DNA from: Candidatus Pelagibacter sp.
GTDB lineage: Bacteria > Pseudomonadota > Alphaproteobacteria > Pelagibacterales > Pelagibacteraceae
NCBI GenBank assembly: GCA_002692055.1
Contig: NZJW01000013.1
Coordinates: 15,483-72,211, forward strand
Direction: 5' to 3'
Length of the DNA stretch: 56,729 bases
Shown here: piece by piece, positions 27,975 to 37,714 of the stretch
Layout of the letters: the number at the start of each line of letters is the position of its first letter
Numbering within the stretch: the first letter of the stretch is position 1
Program-made: the position numbers and the translations under genes
The notes under the pieces: generated by a model
Database searches by the model: none
What the model was told of the DNA's origin: nothing
The model's input: the letters and a program-made list of their open reading frames with translations, nothing else

Positions 27975-29390
27975 ATGAACGATTTTTTTTATAACTCTGA
28001 TATTTCTCATCAGCAAGCTGAGCGACTTGTTTCAGAAACGTTAAACAAAAGTGACGATGGAGAGCTTTTTTTAGAAAGTACAAATAGTGAGTCTATTTTA
28101 CTTGATGATGGAAAAATAAAAAATTCAAGTTTTGATACGAGTCTTGGTTTCGGTTTTAGGTCTGTAAATGAAGATAAGACGGCATTTTGCCATTCAAATA
28201 TAATATCAAAAAAATCTTTAGAAGATGCTGCTCAAAATTTAAGATCAAATATAAAACCGAATGTAAAAAATAATAAACAAGATACACCAAAGAGAACTAA
28301 TGTTAAATTATATGAAGATAAAGATCCCATTGTAAGTAAATCGTTTGAAGAAAAAGTTGAGCTATTAAAAAAAATTGACAATTATATTAGACAAAAAAAT
28401 TCGAGCATCAAACAAGTTACAGCATCTTTTTTTGGTGAACATCAAACTGTAGAAATTATAAAATCAGGTAGTCAAATTTACAAAGATCAACGACCCTTGG
28501 TAAGATTTAATGTTGGTGTAATGATGGAAAAAAAAGGTAAAAAAGAAACAGGTTCTTACGGTACCGGTGGAAGACAGGATTATAAATATTTTCTAGATAA
28601 TGATAATTGGAAAGGTATTTGTGACGAAGCAATTAGACAAGCTGAAGTTAATCTGGATAGTAAACCGGCACCTGCAGGAGAAATGAAAGTTGTTTTAGGA
28701 CCTGGGTGGCCTGGTATTATCTTACACGAGGCTGTTGGTCATGGATTAGAAGGTGATTTTAATCGAAAAAAAACTTCTGCATTTCATAATTTAGTTGGAC
28801 AAAAGGTGGCCAATGAGAATATTACTGTGGTGGATGACGGAACTATCGCAAGTCGAAGAGGGTCATTAACTATAGATGATGAAGGAACGCCAACATCTAG
28901 AAATGTTTTAATTGAAAATGGAATACTAAAGAACTTTATGCAAGATCGTATGAATGCGAAGTTAATGAATGTAAAGCCCACTGGAAACGGACGAAGAGAA
29001 AGTTTTGAATATACGCCAATGCCAAGAATGACAAATACCTTCATGATCAATGGTAATGACACACAAAGTGAGATGATTAAAAAAGTTGATAAAGGAATAT
29101 ATGCTGTATCATTTGGAGGAGGTCAGGTTGATATCACAAATGGAAAATTTGTTTTTTCATGTACTGAAGCATATGAAATTAATAACGGAAAGATAGGTGC
29201 GCCACTAAAAGGTGTAACTTTAATTGGTAATGGACCAGATATTTTGACTAAAGTATCAATGGTTGGAAATGATATGAAATTAGATCCTGGCATTGGTACA
29301 TGTGGAAAAGGTGGGCAATGGGTACCTGTTGGTGTTGGACAGCCATCTATTCTTGTAGATAAAATTACAGTCGGCGGAACGAATATTTAA
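27975..29390 (+). CDS. tldD: Metalloprotease TldD
   Basis: TldD forms a heterodimer with TldE/PmbA; in E. coli the pair degrades unfolded peptides, matures microcin B17 and cleaves the CcdA antitoxin. The zinc motif HEAVGH is at residues 251-256 (HExxxH) inside GIILHEAVGHGLEGD, and the C-terminal block CGKGGQWVPVGVGQPSI is typical. Length 471. The partner gene pmbA lies at 31649, with three genes between. No obvious peptide substrate gene is nearby. Overlaps the convergent rsmE by 4 bp. Confidence 0.96.
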   Translation: MNDFFYNSDISHQQAERLVSETLNKSDDGELFLESTNSESILLDDGKIKNSSFDTSLGFGFRSVNEDKTAFCHSNIISKKSLEDAAQNLRSNIKPNVKNNKQDTPKRTNVKLYEDKDPIVSKSFEEKVELLKKIDNYIRQKNSSIKQVTASFFGEHQTVEIIKSGSQIYKDQRPLVRFNVGVMMEKKGKKETGSYGTGGRQDYKYFLDNDNWKGICDEAIRQAEVNLDSKPAPAGEMKVVLGPGWPGIILHEAVGHGLEGDFNRKKTSAFHNLVGQKVANENITVVDDGTIASRRGSLTIDDEGTPTSRNVLIENGILKNFMQDRMNAKLMNVKPTGNGRRESFEYTPMPRMTNTFMINGNDTQSEMIKKVDKGIYAVSFGGGQVDITNGKFVFSCTEAYEINNGKIGAPLKGVTLIGNGPDILTKVSMVGNDMKLDPGIGTCGKGGQWVPVGVGQPSILVDKITVGGTNI

Positions 29391-30100
29391 TCCTGAGTAC
29401 TATTAAATAATACGAGCGATGAAATTGCAGCTGTTTCACTCCTTAATATTCTTTTACCGAGCGTGAAACTAACAAACTTATTTTTTTTTCTTAAAATATT
29501 CAATTCATTGACTGAAAAATCTCCTTCTGGTCCAATGAATATTATATTTGAATTTGTGTTATCAATTTTTAGTTTTGGAAAACTAATATTAGATTGAATA
29601 TCTGCAAAAAAAACCATGCAATCTTTTTCCTCAATGTTATTTACGAAATTTTTAAAGCTAATCGGTTTGTAAATATCTGGAATATGTATTTGATTAGATT
29701 GTTCTACTGCTTCTTTGATTATTTTTTTTAATCTATTAATATTTAACTTTCTGTTTTCTGTATGATCAGAGATTACTGGGATAAAACTATTCACACCTAT
29801 TTCAGTACATTTCTGGATCAATGTATCCAATTTATTTGATTTTGGAGCACAAAAAGCTAAATGAAAAGTATTTTTCAATTTTTGATACTGTATTCTTTTA
29901 TAAATAATTAATATTATGTTCTTTTTCATTTTTTTTAGTATTTTACTTTCAAATTCACCATCCTTTTCGTTGAATAAGAAAATAGTAGTGCCAATATTGC
30001 ATCTCATAACATTTGAAAGATAATGAAAATTATCACCATCAATATGAATTTCTTTTTTTTCTTCTAGAGATTCGTCGCAAAATAATCTAATTTTAGACAT
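29387..30100 (-). CDS. rsmE: 16S rRNA (uracil(1498)-N3)-methyltransferase
   Basis: SPOUT enzyme methylating U1498 of 16S rRNA. The PUA-like N-terminal part contains RLFCDES and YLSNVMRCNIGTTIFLFN. The knot domain shows the SAM loop IIFIGPEGDFSVNEL and LGKRILRSETAAISSL. ATG 30100 gives 237 residues and the family-like start MSKIRLF. A start at 30121 adds seven residues and leaves one base before the divergent HAD gene, so it is less likely. Confidence 0.94.
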   Translation of the reverse strand: MSKIRLFCDESLEEKKEIHIDGDNFHYLSNVMRCNIGTTIFLFNEKDGEFESKILKKMKKNIILIIYKRIQYQKLKNTFHLAFCAPKSNKLDTLIQKCTEIGVNSFIPVISDHTENRKLNINRLKKIIKEAVEQSNQIHIPDIYKPISFKNFVNNIEEKDCMVFFADIQSNISFPKLKIDNTNSNIIFIGPEGDFSVNELNILRKKNKFVSFTLGKRILRSETAAISSLVLFNSTQD

Positions 30101-30122
30101 TAATTTTATTTTATATCTCATT

Positions 30123-30791
30123 ATGAAAATTAAAAATATTAAAGTTTGTGCTTTTGATGCTTACGGAACATGTTTTGATATAAATTCTGCAGCCCAAAAC
30201 TTGGCTAAAGATATTGGTGATGATTGGCTAGAGTTTTCTACTACATGGAGAACAGTTCAACTAGAATACACTTGGTTAAGATCCTTAATTAAAAAACATG
30301 TAGATTTTTGGAAAGTCACTGAAGATTCTTTAGACTTTGCAATTGAAAACCATAAGATTGATAAAAAATTTAGATCTAAACTTTTAGAATTATACAAAAA
30401 ACTAAATCCGTATCCTGAACTTGTAGATTGTCTACATAAATTAAAAGAGAAAAAAATTAAAACATGCATTTTATCAAATGGATCCCCATCTTTGCTTAAT
30501 GAGTTGACTTCTCATGCAGGTGTGAAAAAATTGTTTGATGATTTAATCTCCATTGAAGAGGCAGGAATATATAAGCCACACCCAAAAGTTTATGAATTAG
30601 TGACAAAAAAATATAATTGCAAACCTAGTGAGGTTTGTTTTATGAGCTCTAATACTTGGGATGTAGTCGGCGGAGGTGTTTTTGGATATCAATCTGTATG
30701 GGTAGATCGCTTTGGTAAAACTTTTGACAAACTTGATTATCAACCAGATTTTATAATAAAAAATCTTTCAGAATTAGCTGAATATTTGTAG
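30123..30791 (+). CDS. HAD hydrolase, 2-haloacid dehalogenase type II family
   Basis: The 222-residue protein matches L-2-haloacid dehalogenases: nucleophile Asp12 in AFDAYGTCFD, the Arg in TTWRTVQLEYTWL, ILSNGSPSLL (Ser-Asn-Gly), the Lys of YKPHPKVYELV, and SSNTWDVVGG in place of SSNAFDVVGA. All catalytic positions I could place are kept. The substrate may be a haloacid such as chloroacetate or another small organic acid; sequence alone cannot decide. It lies 4 bp before ubiA. Confidence 0.85.
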   Translation: MKIKNIKVCAFDAYGTCFDINSAAQNLAKDIGDDWLEFSTTWRTVQLEYTWLRSLIKKHVDFWKVTEDSLDFAIENHKIDKKFRSKLLELYKKLNPYPELVDCLHKLKEKKIKTCILSNGSPSLLNELTSHAGVKKLFDDLISIEEAGIYKPHPKVYELVTKKYNCKPSEVCFMSSNTWDVVGGGVFGYQSVWVDRFGKTFDKLDYQPDFIIKNLSELAEYL

Positions 30792-30795
30792 CTTA

Positions 30796-31656
30796 ATGAA
30801 AAAATATTTTCTCTTGATGAGGTTGGATAAGCCTATTGGTTTTATGCTTTTGTTTTGGCCTTGCGCTTGGGGATTTGCTGTGGTTTCTAATCGAAGACCA
30901 ATAGATTATGATTGGTTAAAATATTTAATTTTATTTTTTTTAGGTTCGGTTTTAATGCGTAGTGCAGGATGTGTTTATAACGATATTATTGATAAAAAAA
31001 TAGATCATAAAGTTCTAAGAACAAAATTTAGACAAATAGCATCTGGAAAAATTTCTGTATTACAAGGATGGATACTCATTGTATTTTTATGCTCGCTATC
31101 TTTATTAATACTTTTGCAATTTAATTTAAATGCAATAATATTTGGTCTATCATCTGGATTATTAATTACATTATATCCATTCATGAAAAGAATTACTTAT
31201 TGGCCTCAACTTTTTTTAGGAGTTGTGTTTAATTGGGGTGTGATTTTAAGTTATCTAGTATTTAATAATCAAATTAATTTAGAAATTATTTTAATTTACA
31301 TATCTGCAATATTTTGGACTTTAGGTTATGATACAATTTATGGACTGCAAGATATTTTTGATGATTTAAAGGTTGGTGTTAAATCCACTTCAATAAAATT
31401 TAGAAATAACATCAAGGAATTTTTAACAGTTGTTTATTTATTAAGTTTTAGCTTAATATTAATAGCAAATATTTTGTTAACCAAAGAAGTTGATATTTAT
31501 ATAATTCTATATCTTTTGCCATTATCTTTACTTGTATACCAAATTCAAACTATATTAATAAATAAAAATGATAAGAATTTGTCACTTTTTAAACTAAATA
31601 ATTATTATGGGTTGTCTATTTTTTTAATTCAAATATTTATTTTTAATTATGCTTAA
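30796..31656 (+). CDS. ubiA: 4-hydroxybenzoate polyprenyltransferase
   Basis: Membrane enzyme attaching the polyprenyl tail to 4-hydroxybenzoate in ubiquinone synthesis. The first Asp-rich motif is NDIIDKKIDHKV (NDxxDxxxD) and the second is DTIYGLQDIFDD. LRLDKPIGFMLLFWPCAWG is a UbiA hallmark. Seven to nine hydrophobic helices, 286 residues. It overlaps pmbA by 8 bp. The product feeds the bc1 complex encoded at the left of the window. Confidence 0.95.
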   Translation: MKKYFLLMRLDKPIGFMLLFWPCAWGFAVVSNRRPIDYDWLKYLILFFLGSVLMRSAGCVYNDIIDKKIDHKVLRTKFRQIASGKISVLQGWILIVFLCSLSLLILLQFNLNAIIFGLSSGLLITLYPFMKRITYWPQLFLGVVFNWGVILSYLVFNNQINLEIILIYISAIFWTLGYDTIYGLQDIFDDLKVGVKSTSIKFRNNIKEFLTVVYLLSFSLILIANILLTKEVDIYIILYLLPLSLLVYQIQTILINKNDKNLSLFKLNNYYGLSIFLIQIFIFNYA

Positions 31657-32968
31657 ATCAAAAGAGTATCTCTCGGACATTGCAGATAAGTGCATCAAAA
31701 TAGCGAAAAAATTAGGTGCTTCAGATGTAGAAATTAGTGTTAGTAACATTATTTCTGATACTATAAATTATAGAAATAAAAAAAAAGAGCAATCTGACCG
31801 TTCAGAAATTTTATCTTTGGGTTTGATAACTTATATTGATAAAAAAAAATCTAATGTTTCAACATCTAATTTTGACGAATACAATCTTACATCGCTTATT
31901 GAAAGATGCATGCAACACACCAGAATTTCACCTGAGGATGAATTTGTTGGTTTGCCTGATAAAGATAGCTTAGAAATAAACTTTAAAAATCTTGATCTTT
32001 ATGACCCAAAGTTATTATCACATAATTTTAAAGAAGATTTTTTGGCTGATATGGAAGACGAAATGTTTTCTAATCCAAAAATAAAAAATTCAAATGGATC
32101 CTCTTTTACAGAGGTCAAATCAAATTTTATATTTGCAAATAGTATTGGTTTTTGTGAAGGATATAATACTTCATCTTATTCAGTATTTTGTGAAGCATTA
32201 GCAGAAGATAATAATCAAATGGAGAGGGATTATGAATTTAATGTTAGTCGTTACTCTAATAAATTAGGTAATCCTAGAAATATTGGTAAGTACGCAGCCG
32301 ACAAGGCATGTAAAAGGTTAGGTGCTAGGAAAATTAAATCTGGCAAAATACCCATTATATTTGATAAAAATGTTTCAAAAACAATTTTATCATTGTTTTC
32401 TTCCGCGATAACTGGTTCAGCATTTGCGCGCGGAACAACATTCCTTAAAAACTACCTGGGTAAAGAAATATTTTGCAAAGAAGTTAATATCCTTGATGAT
32501 CCGCTGATTAAACAGGGAATGGGGTCTCAATGCTTTGATTCTGAAGGTGTTAAAAATCAAAAGATAAGTTTAGTAAAAAATGGTAAATTTAATGAATTAA
32601 TCCTAGACACCTATTATTCAAAAATTTTAAAAACGAAAACAAATGGAAGAAGTGGCGGAACAACTAATCTTTACATAGAAAATGGAAAAAATGATTTAAA
32701 AAAGGTGATACGCGATCAAAAAAAAGCCTTTTTTGTAACAGAACTAATGGGCCGAGCAGGAGATATAACCAACGGAAATTATAGCGTTGGTGCATCTGGA
32801 ATTATGATCGATAATGGTGAGCTGGCGTATGCAGTTAATGAGGTTACTATTGCAAGTAATCTACTGGATATGTTTAAAAATATTTTACCCTTAAATGATT
32901 TACAATTTAAGACATCAACAAATTCCCCTTCATTATTAGTAAAATCAATGACAGTAGCAGGTAAGTAA
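31649..32968 (+). CDS. pmbA: Metallopeptidase-like subunit TldE/PmbA
   Basis: Partner of TldD; it lacks the zinc motif and shapes the substrate channel. The 439 residues include KLGASDVEISVSN near the N terminus, KIPIIFDKNVSKTILSLFSSAITG in the middle, GRSGGTTNLYIENG, and the C-terminal MGRAGDITNGNYSVGASG. No HExxxH is present, as expected for this subunit. Its stop directly abuts the GTG of msbA. Confidence 0.94.
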   Translation: MLKSKEYLSDIADKCIKIAKKLGASDVEISVSNIISDTINYRNKKKEQSDRSEILSLGLITYIDKKKSNVSTSNFDEYNLTSLIERCMQHTRISPEDEFVGLPDKDSLEINFKNLDLYDPKLLSHNFKEDFLADMEDEMFSNPKIKNSNGSSFTEVKSNFIFANSIGFCEGYNTSSYSVFCEALAEDNNQMERDYEFNVSRYSNKLGNPRNIGKYAADKACKRLGARKIKSGKIPIIFDKNVSKTILSLFSSAITGSAFARGTTFLKNYLGKEIFCKEVNILDDPLIKQGMGSQCFDSEGVKNQKISLVKNGKFNELILDTYYSKILKTKTNGRSGGTTNLYIENGKNDLKKVIRDQKKAFFVTELMGRAGDITNGNYSVGASGIMIDNGELAYAVNEVTIASNLLDMFKNILPLNDLQFKTSTNSPSLLVKSMTVAGK

Positions 32969-34702
32969 GTGAATAAATCTGATCTAATAAAAAGAATATA
33001 CAGAACACAAATAAAAAAATATATCCCAGATCTTATTATAGTGGTGGCTTTCATGATTTTGCATGGTGCGTCTACTGCAGCGGTGGCATGGCTACTTGAT
33101 CCTGCAATCAAAAAAATTTTTATAGAGCAGGATAAATTAATGTTGTATTTAATACCTGTAGCAATTGTAATAACTTTTTTAATAAAATCATTATCTCTTT
33201 ACTTCACAAGGATACAATCGATTAATATTTCATTTAAAGTTAAAGAAAGTATACAAAAATCATTGGCAGAAAAAATTCTTCATTCTGATTTGTCATATAT
33301 TCATGATAACCATTCTGGAAAATTTATATCAAATTTTACTGAAGACACACATAAGTTGCAAAATGTAACTCAGACTGTTGCATTAAACTCTACAAAAGAA
33401 ATAATTTCTCTATTTTTTTTAATTGCTTTAATGATTAGCAAAGACATTTATTTAAGTATATTGGCATTAATTTTAATTCCTCTTGCAGCCTTGATAGCAA
33501 GAAAATTAGGTAAAAGAATGGGTAAAGCGGTATATGGTGCATTAGAGGCAAATGAATCATTTACAAAATATTTGTCAGAAATTTTAAAATCTGTAACACT
33601 AATAAAAATATTTCAAAGAGAAAAAGATGAAATGTCTAAACTTGGAAAAATCATAAAAAATTGGATAGATAAAAGCACAAAAGTTGAAAAAACAAGGCTT
33701 GGAAGTGCTCCAATGATGGAAACATTAACTGGTTTTGCTGTAGCCTCTGTTGTCTTCGCTGGTGGTTTTAGAAGTATGAATGGAAATTTAGAAATTGGAG
33801 CTTTTTTTTCATTTCTAACGGCTTTAATGCTTGCTTACCAACCTGTGAGGCAGTTAGCTGGAATTAATATTGCATTAAATGAGGGTTTTACTGCAGCTAC
33901 AAGAATTTACAAAATTTTAGATGAACAAGTCTTAATTAAAAATTCAAAACACGCCAAATTACTAGATATTAAAGATGGAAATATAGAATTTCACAACGTT
34001 TCTATGAACTACAGAAATGGACCCGACATACTTCATAATATAAATCTGAAAATACAGGGTAAGGCTAAAGTTGCATTAGTTGGATCAAGTGGAGGGGGTA
34101 AATCTACAATCTTAAATTTGATACCAAGATTTTATGATCCTAAAGAAGGTTATATTTCTATTGATGATCAAAAAATTTCAGAAGTAACACTTGAAACATT
34201 AAGGAAAGAAATAGCATTGGTATCTCAAGATATAGTATTGTTTGATGACACAATTAAAAATAATTTAATATTCGGAAATTTTAAAGCAACAGACAAAGAA
34301 ATTGAAAATGCATGTATAAAAGCCAATTGTCATAATTTTATCACAGAAATGAAAGAAGGATACGATACTATTGTAGGAGAGAATGGTGTTAAACTTTCAG
34401 GAGGACAAAAGCAAAGAATATCAATTGCTAGAGCTATCCTAAAAAATTCATCTATTATTTTGTTAGATGAGGCGACTTCAGCTTTGGATACAGAATCTGA
34501 AAAAATTGTTCAAGAAGCAATGAATAACTTATCTGAAAACAAAACTACCGTGACAATCGCACATAGATTATCAACAATTAAAAATTCTGATTTAATTTAT
34601 GTTATTGATAAAGGTATTGTTATTGAAAAAGGTACTCATGAACAATTAATTAATATCAATAAAATTTATAAAAAACTTTGTGATCAACAAACACTTAATT
34701 AA
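32969..34702 (+). CDS. msbA: Lipid A export ABC transporter MsbA family
   Basis: Half-transporter of 577 residues with a six-helix membrane domain and a C-terminal ATPase. Nucleotide-binding motifs are GSSGGGKSTI (Walker A), ALVSQDIVLF (Q-loop), LSGGQKQRISIARA (signature), SIILLDEATSALD (Walker B) and IAHRLST (H-loop). MsbA is favoured over other exporters because waaA, lpxK and an lpxL-like gene follow directly. It starts with GTG right after the pmbA stop and overlaps waaA by one base. Confidence 0.88.
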   Translation: MNKSDLIKRIYRTQIKKYIPDLIIVVAFMILHGASTAAVAWLLDPAIKKIFIEQDKLMLYLIPVAIVITFLIKSLSLYFTRIQSINISFKVKESIQKSLAEKILHSDLSYIHDNHSGKFISNFTEDTHKLQNVTQTVALNSTKEIISLFFLIALMISKDIYLSILALILIPLAALIARKLGKRMGKAVYGALEANESFTKYLSEILKSVTLIKIFQREKDEMSKLGKIIKNWIDKSTKVEKTRLGSAPMMETLTGFAVASVVFAGGFRSMNGNLEIGAFFSFLTALMLAYQPVRQLAGINIALNEGFTAATRIYKILDEQVLIKNSKHAKLLDIKDGNIEFHNVSMNYRNGPDILHNINLKIQGKAKVALVGSSGGGKSTILNLIPRFYDPKEGYISIDDQKISEVTLETLRKEIALVSQDIVLFDDTIKNNLIFGNFKATDKEIENACIKANCHNFITEMKEGYDTIVGENGVKLSGGQKQRISIARAILKNSSIILLDEATSALDTESEKIVQEAMNNLSENKTTVTIAHRLSTIKNSDLIYVIDKGIVIEKGTHEQLININKIYKKLCDQQTLN

Positions 34703-35931
34703 TGTTTTTTTTTTATAATTTATTATTTTATTTATTACACCCTTTTTTACTAATTTTTCTAAAGTTTAGAGTGATGATAGGTAAGGAAGATAAGGAAAGA
34801 TACATTGAAAAAATTGGATACACTAAGTGTGTATCTCCAGGTGTAATTTGGTTTCATGTAGCTAGTCTGGGTGAGATTAAATCAATACATCCAATAATAA
34901 AATTTTATCAAAATAAAAATTTGGAAATACTAATAACAAGTGTAACACTAAGTTCTTATGAGTATTTTAAAAATAATTTAGAAGATAAAAATACATACCA
35001 TCAGTATGCACCAATTGACAGTCCAATAATTATTTCAAAGTTTTTAAAATTATGGAAACCAAGATTGGCAATATTTGTTGAATCTGAAATATGGCCGAAT
35101 ATGATCATGCAAGCATCTAGAAATTGTAAATTAATATTATTAAATTGCAGAATATCAAAAAAATCATTCAGAAGATGGAAATTAATAAAAAAAGTGTTTA
35201 AAAAAATTTTAAATAAATTTGATGTGATTTTAGCTCAAGGTGAAGTCTCATCAAAATATTTAGAATATTTTGAGGTTAAAAATATTAAACAAATTGGAAA
35301 TATTAAATTTATTAATTCAAAAAAAAAGGATCCAAATCTTATTAAGATAAATAGTAATAATAATAATAAATGGGCAGCTATGAGCGTACATTTAAAAGAA
35401 TTTGATAAAATAATAAAAGCACACATAGAACTAAAAAAAATTAAAAAGAAAATAACTACGTTTATTATTCCTAGACATTTAAACAAAGTCGATGAAATGA
35501 TAAAAATTGTTAATAAACATAATATTTCATATCAAGAAATATCGAAAAATTATGTTGTTGGAGATTTAGATGGTGTAGTTATTTTAGATAAATATGGACT
35601 AGCTGACGATATTTTTAATCAAATAAATATTGTTTTTATGGGTGGATCATTAATTGACCGCGGGGGGCAAAATCCAATTGAACCCTTAAGATATAATTGT
35701 AAAATTTTATCTGGTAAATTTATTGATAATTTTACTGAAATATATCAAGATTTAATTGATAAAAAGCTGGTTACAATTGTTCAAAACAATGATGAATTGG
35801 TAAGTAAACTAATAGAATTCTTTAATCAAAGGTTTATAACAACAGATAATCAACCTAAAATAGTATTTAAAAGCTTTAGCGATGAGATTTTTGATAAAAC
35901 AATAAAGTTTCTTAATAATTATATTCATTAG
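34702..35931 (+). CDS. waaA: 3-deoxy-D-manno-octulosonic acid transferase
   Basis: Adds Kdo from CMP-Kdo to lipid IVA. A single N-terminal membrane anchor (FFFYNLLFYLLHPFLLIFL) is followed by a GT-B fold. Family blocks seen are IWFHVASLGEI, YQYAPIDSP-like HQYAPIDSP, AIFVESEIWPNMI, and the C-terminal FMGGSLIDRGGQNPIEPL with the conserved Gly-Gln-Asn-Pro-Glu. Length 409 is normal. It is in the middle of the lipid A gene block. Confidence 0.93.
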   Translation: MFFFYNLLFYLLHPFLLIFLKFRVMIGKEDKERYIEKIGYTKCVSPGVIWFHVASLGEIKSIHPIIKFYQNKNLEILITSVTLSSYEYFKNNLEDKNTYHQYAPIDSPIIISKFLKLWKPRLAIFVESEIWPNMIMQASRNCKLILLNCRISKKSFRRWKLIKKVFKKILNKFDVILAQGEVSSKYLEYFEVKNIKQIGNIKFINSKKKDPNLIKINSNNNNKWAAMSVHLKEFDKIIKAHIELKKIKKKITTFIIPRHLNKVDEMIKIVNKHNISYQEISKNYVVGDLDGVVILDKYGLADDIFNQINIVFMGGSLIDRGGQNPIEPLRYNCKILSGKFIDNFTEIYQDLIDKKLVTIVQNNDELVSKLIEFFNQRFITTDNQPKIVFKSFSDEIFDKTIKFLNNYIH

Positions 35932-36852
35932 ATGAAAAAATACTCTTCGCCTAATTTTTGGAACAAAAAATATCACTTTCTTTCTTTAATTTTATTACCT
36001 CTATCTTTGATATATTTTTTTTTAGTTTCATTAAATAAATTTATGATTATCCTCGCAAAAAATTACAAAATTAAAATTATTTGTGTTGGAAACCTATATG
36101 TAGGTGGTACAGGCAAAACTCCTTTAGTAAGAAAAATATATCATAGTTTAAACAAAAATAGCAATAGTTGCATATTAAAAAAATATAACTTAAGTCAAAT
36201 TGACGAAATTAACTTCTTAAAAAATGATGCAAAAGTAATTGTACCAAAAAAAAGAACAGAAGGCTTATTGAGTGCTATATCGAATGGTTTCAAATACGTT
36301 ATTTTAGACGACGGTAAGCAAGATTATTCTTTTAAAAAAGATACTTCAATTTTATGTATAAAGTCTAATAAAGCTTTTGGAAATGAAAGAATTCTTCCTT
36401 CTGGGCCTTTGAGGGAACCATTGTCATCAATTAAAAATTATAAAATTGCAGTAATTAATGGTGAGAAAAATGAATATATTGAAAATATTTTAGTAAAGTA
36501 CAATCCATTGATAAAAATTTTTTACTCATATTATGAAATAAAAAATCTTGATATTTTTTTAGGTAAACAGTTTTTAGCATTTAGCGGTATAGCCGATAAC
36601 CAAAGCTTCTTTGATTTGTTAAATAAAAATAATATAGAAATATTTCATAATGAAGAATTCGATGATCATCACAACTTCTCAAATATTGATCTTCAGAATT
36701 TAATTGATATTAGTAGGAAGAAAAATCTTGAACTTATCACTACTGAAAAAAACTATTTTGGAATAAACGAAAAATTCAAAAATAAAATTTATCGTACTAA
36801 ATTAAATTTAGTAATCAAAAACTACGAGGTATTTCTTAATGAAATTATTTAA
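35932..36852 (+). CDS. lpxK: Tetraacyldisaccharide 4'-kinase
   Basis: Phosphorylates the 4' position of the lipid A disaccharide. The N-terminal membrane helix (FLSLILLPLSLIYFFLVSL) precedes the P-loop GNLYVGGTGKTPLV. YVILDDGKQDYSF contains the DDG(x)Q motif, followed by GNERILPSGPLREP. Length 306. It abuts waaA with no gap and overlaps the acyltransferase by 14 bp. Confidence 0.94.
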   Translation: MKKYSSPNFWNKKYHFLSLILLPLSLIYFFLVSLNKFMIILAKNYKIKIICVGNLYVGGTGKTPLVRKIYHSLNKNSNSCILKKYNLSQIDEINFLKNDAKVIVPKKRTEGLLSAISNGFKYVILDDGKQDYSFKKDTSILCIKSNKAFGNERILPSGPLREPLSSIKNYKIAVINGEKNEYIENILVKYNPLIKIFYSYYEIKNLDIFLGKQFLAFSGIADNQSFFDLLNKNNIEIFHNEEFDDHHNFSNIDLQNLIDISRKKNLELITTEKNYFGINEKFKNKIYRTKLNLVIKNYEVFLNEII

Positions 36853-37711
36853 ATATTTTTTTGAATTTATTATTGTAATAATATTTTTTATAATTTTTAA
36901 AATTATAGGTTTAAAAAAATCTTCTAATTTAGGATGTTTTATTTTCAAAAAAATTGGACATATCGTTAGAAGCAAAAAAAAAATTAGAGAGAATATCAAT
37001 ATAGTTTTCGAGAATTTAAGTAAAAATGAAGAAAAAAAAATCATAAATGAAATGTGGTGTAATTACGGAAGAGTTTTTGCTGAATATATGCACCTTAAAA
37101 AGTTTAAAGAAAATAAGTTCAATAATATAAAAATTAACTTAAAAAAATTGAATGAAATAAAATCTAAAGGAAAACCAATTTTATTTTTCTCAGGACACTT
37201 TGCTAATTTTGAATTATTAGCAATGGAAATAGAAAAAAGTGGATTTGGACTATGCGCCTTATATAGACCTCTAAATAATATATTTCTTAATCCAATAATG
37301 GAGATGTTGAGGGTTAAATATATTTGTAAAAATCAAATACCCAAATCTATTCCTGGTAAAGGTAGAGATGGAACGAGACAACTTGTTCGAAAAATTAATG
37401 AGAAACAAAACATAGCTCTTATGGTAGATCAGAAGGTAAGCGAAGGTATTCAAGTAGATTTATTTAATAGAAAGGCTCTGACTCTTAATATCCCAGCACA
37501 ATTAGCGCTTAAACATGGATATTTGCTTGTACCAGTAGATATCAAAAGACAAAATGAAATAAACTTTAATATTAATGTAAATGATCCTCTACAAATTGAT
37601 GAAAATGATGATCAGATGACTATAACTAGAAAGATTAATATTGAATTAGAAAAAATGATTTTAAAAAATCCTTATCAGTGGATATGGACACATGATCGCT
37701 GGAGACTTTAA
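36839..37711 (+). CDS. Lipid A lauroyl/myristoyl acyltransferase family (LpxL-like)
   Basis: Transfers a secondary acyl chain to Kdo-lipid A or its precursor. An N-terminal helix anchors it. The catalytic HX4E is His120/Glu125 in SGHFANFELL. YRPLNNIFLNPIMEMLR, MVDQKVSEGIQVDLFNRKA and the end WIWTHDRW support the LpxL/LpxM/HtrB family. Length 290. Chain specificity cannot be read from the sequence. It ends 3 bp from the convergent M23 gene. Confidence 0.88.
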   Translation: MKLFKYFFEFIIVIIFFIIFKIIGLKKSSNLGCFIFKKIGHIVRSKKKIRENINIVFENLSKNEEKKIINEMWCNYGRVFAEYMHLKKFKENKFNNIKINLKKLNEIKSKGKPILFFSGHFANFELLAMEIEKSGFGLCALYRPLNNIFLNPIMEMLRVKYICKNQIPKSIPGKGRDGTRQLVRKINEKQNIALMVDQKVSEGIQVDLFNRKALTLNIPAQLALKHGYLLVPVDIKRQNEINFNINVNDPLQIDENDDQMTITRKINIELEKMILKNPYQWIWTHDRWRL

Positions 37712-37714
37712 TGC

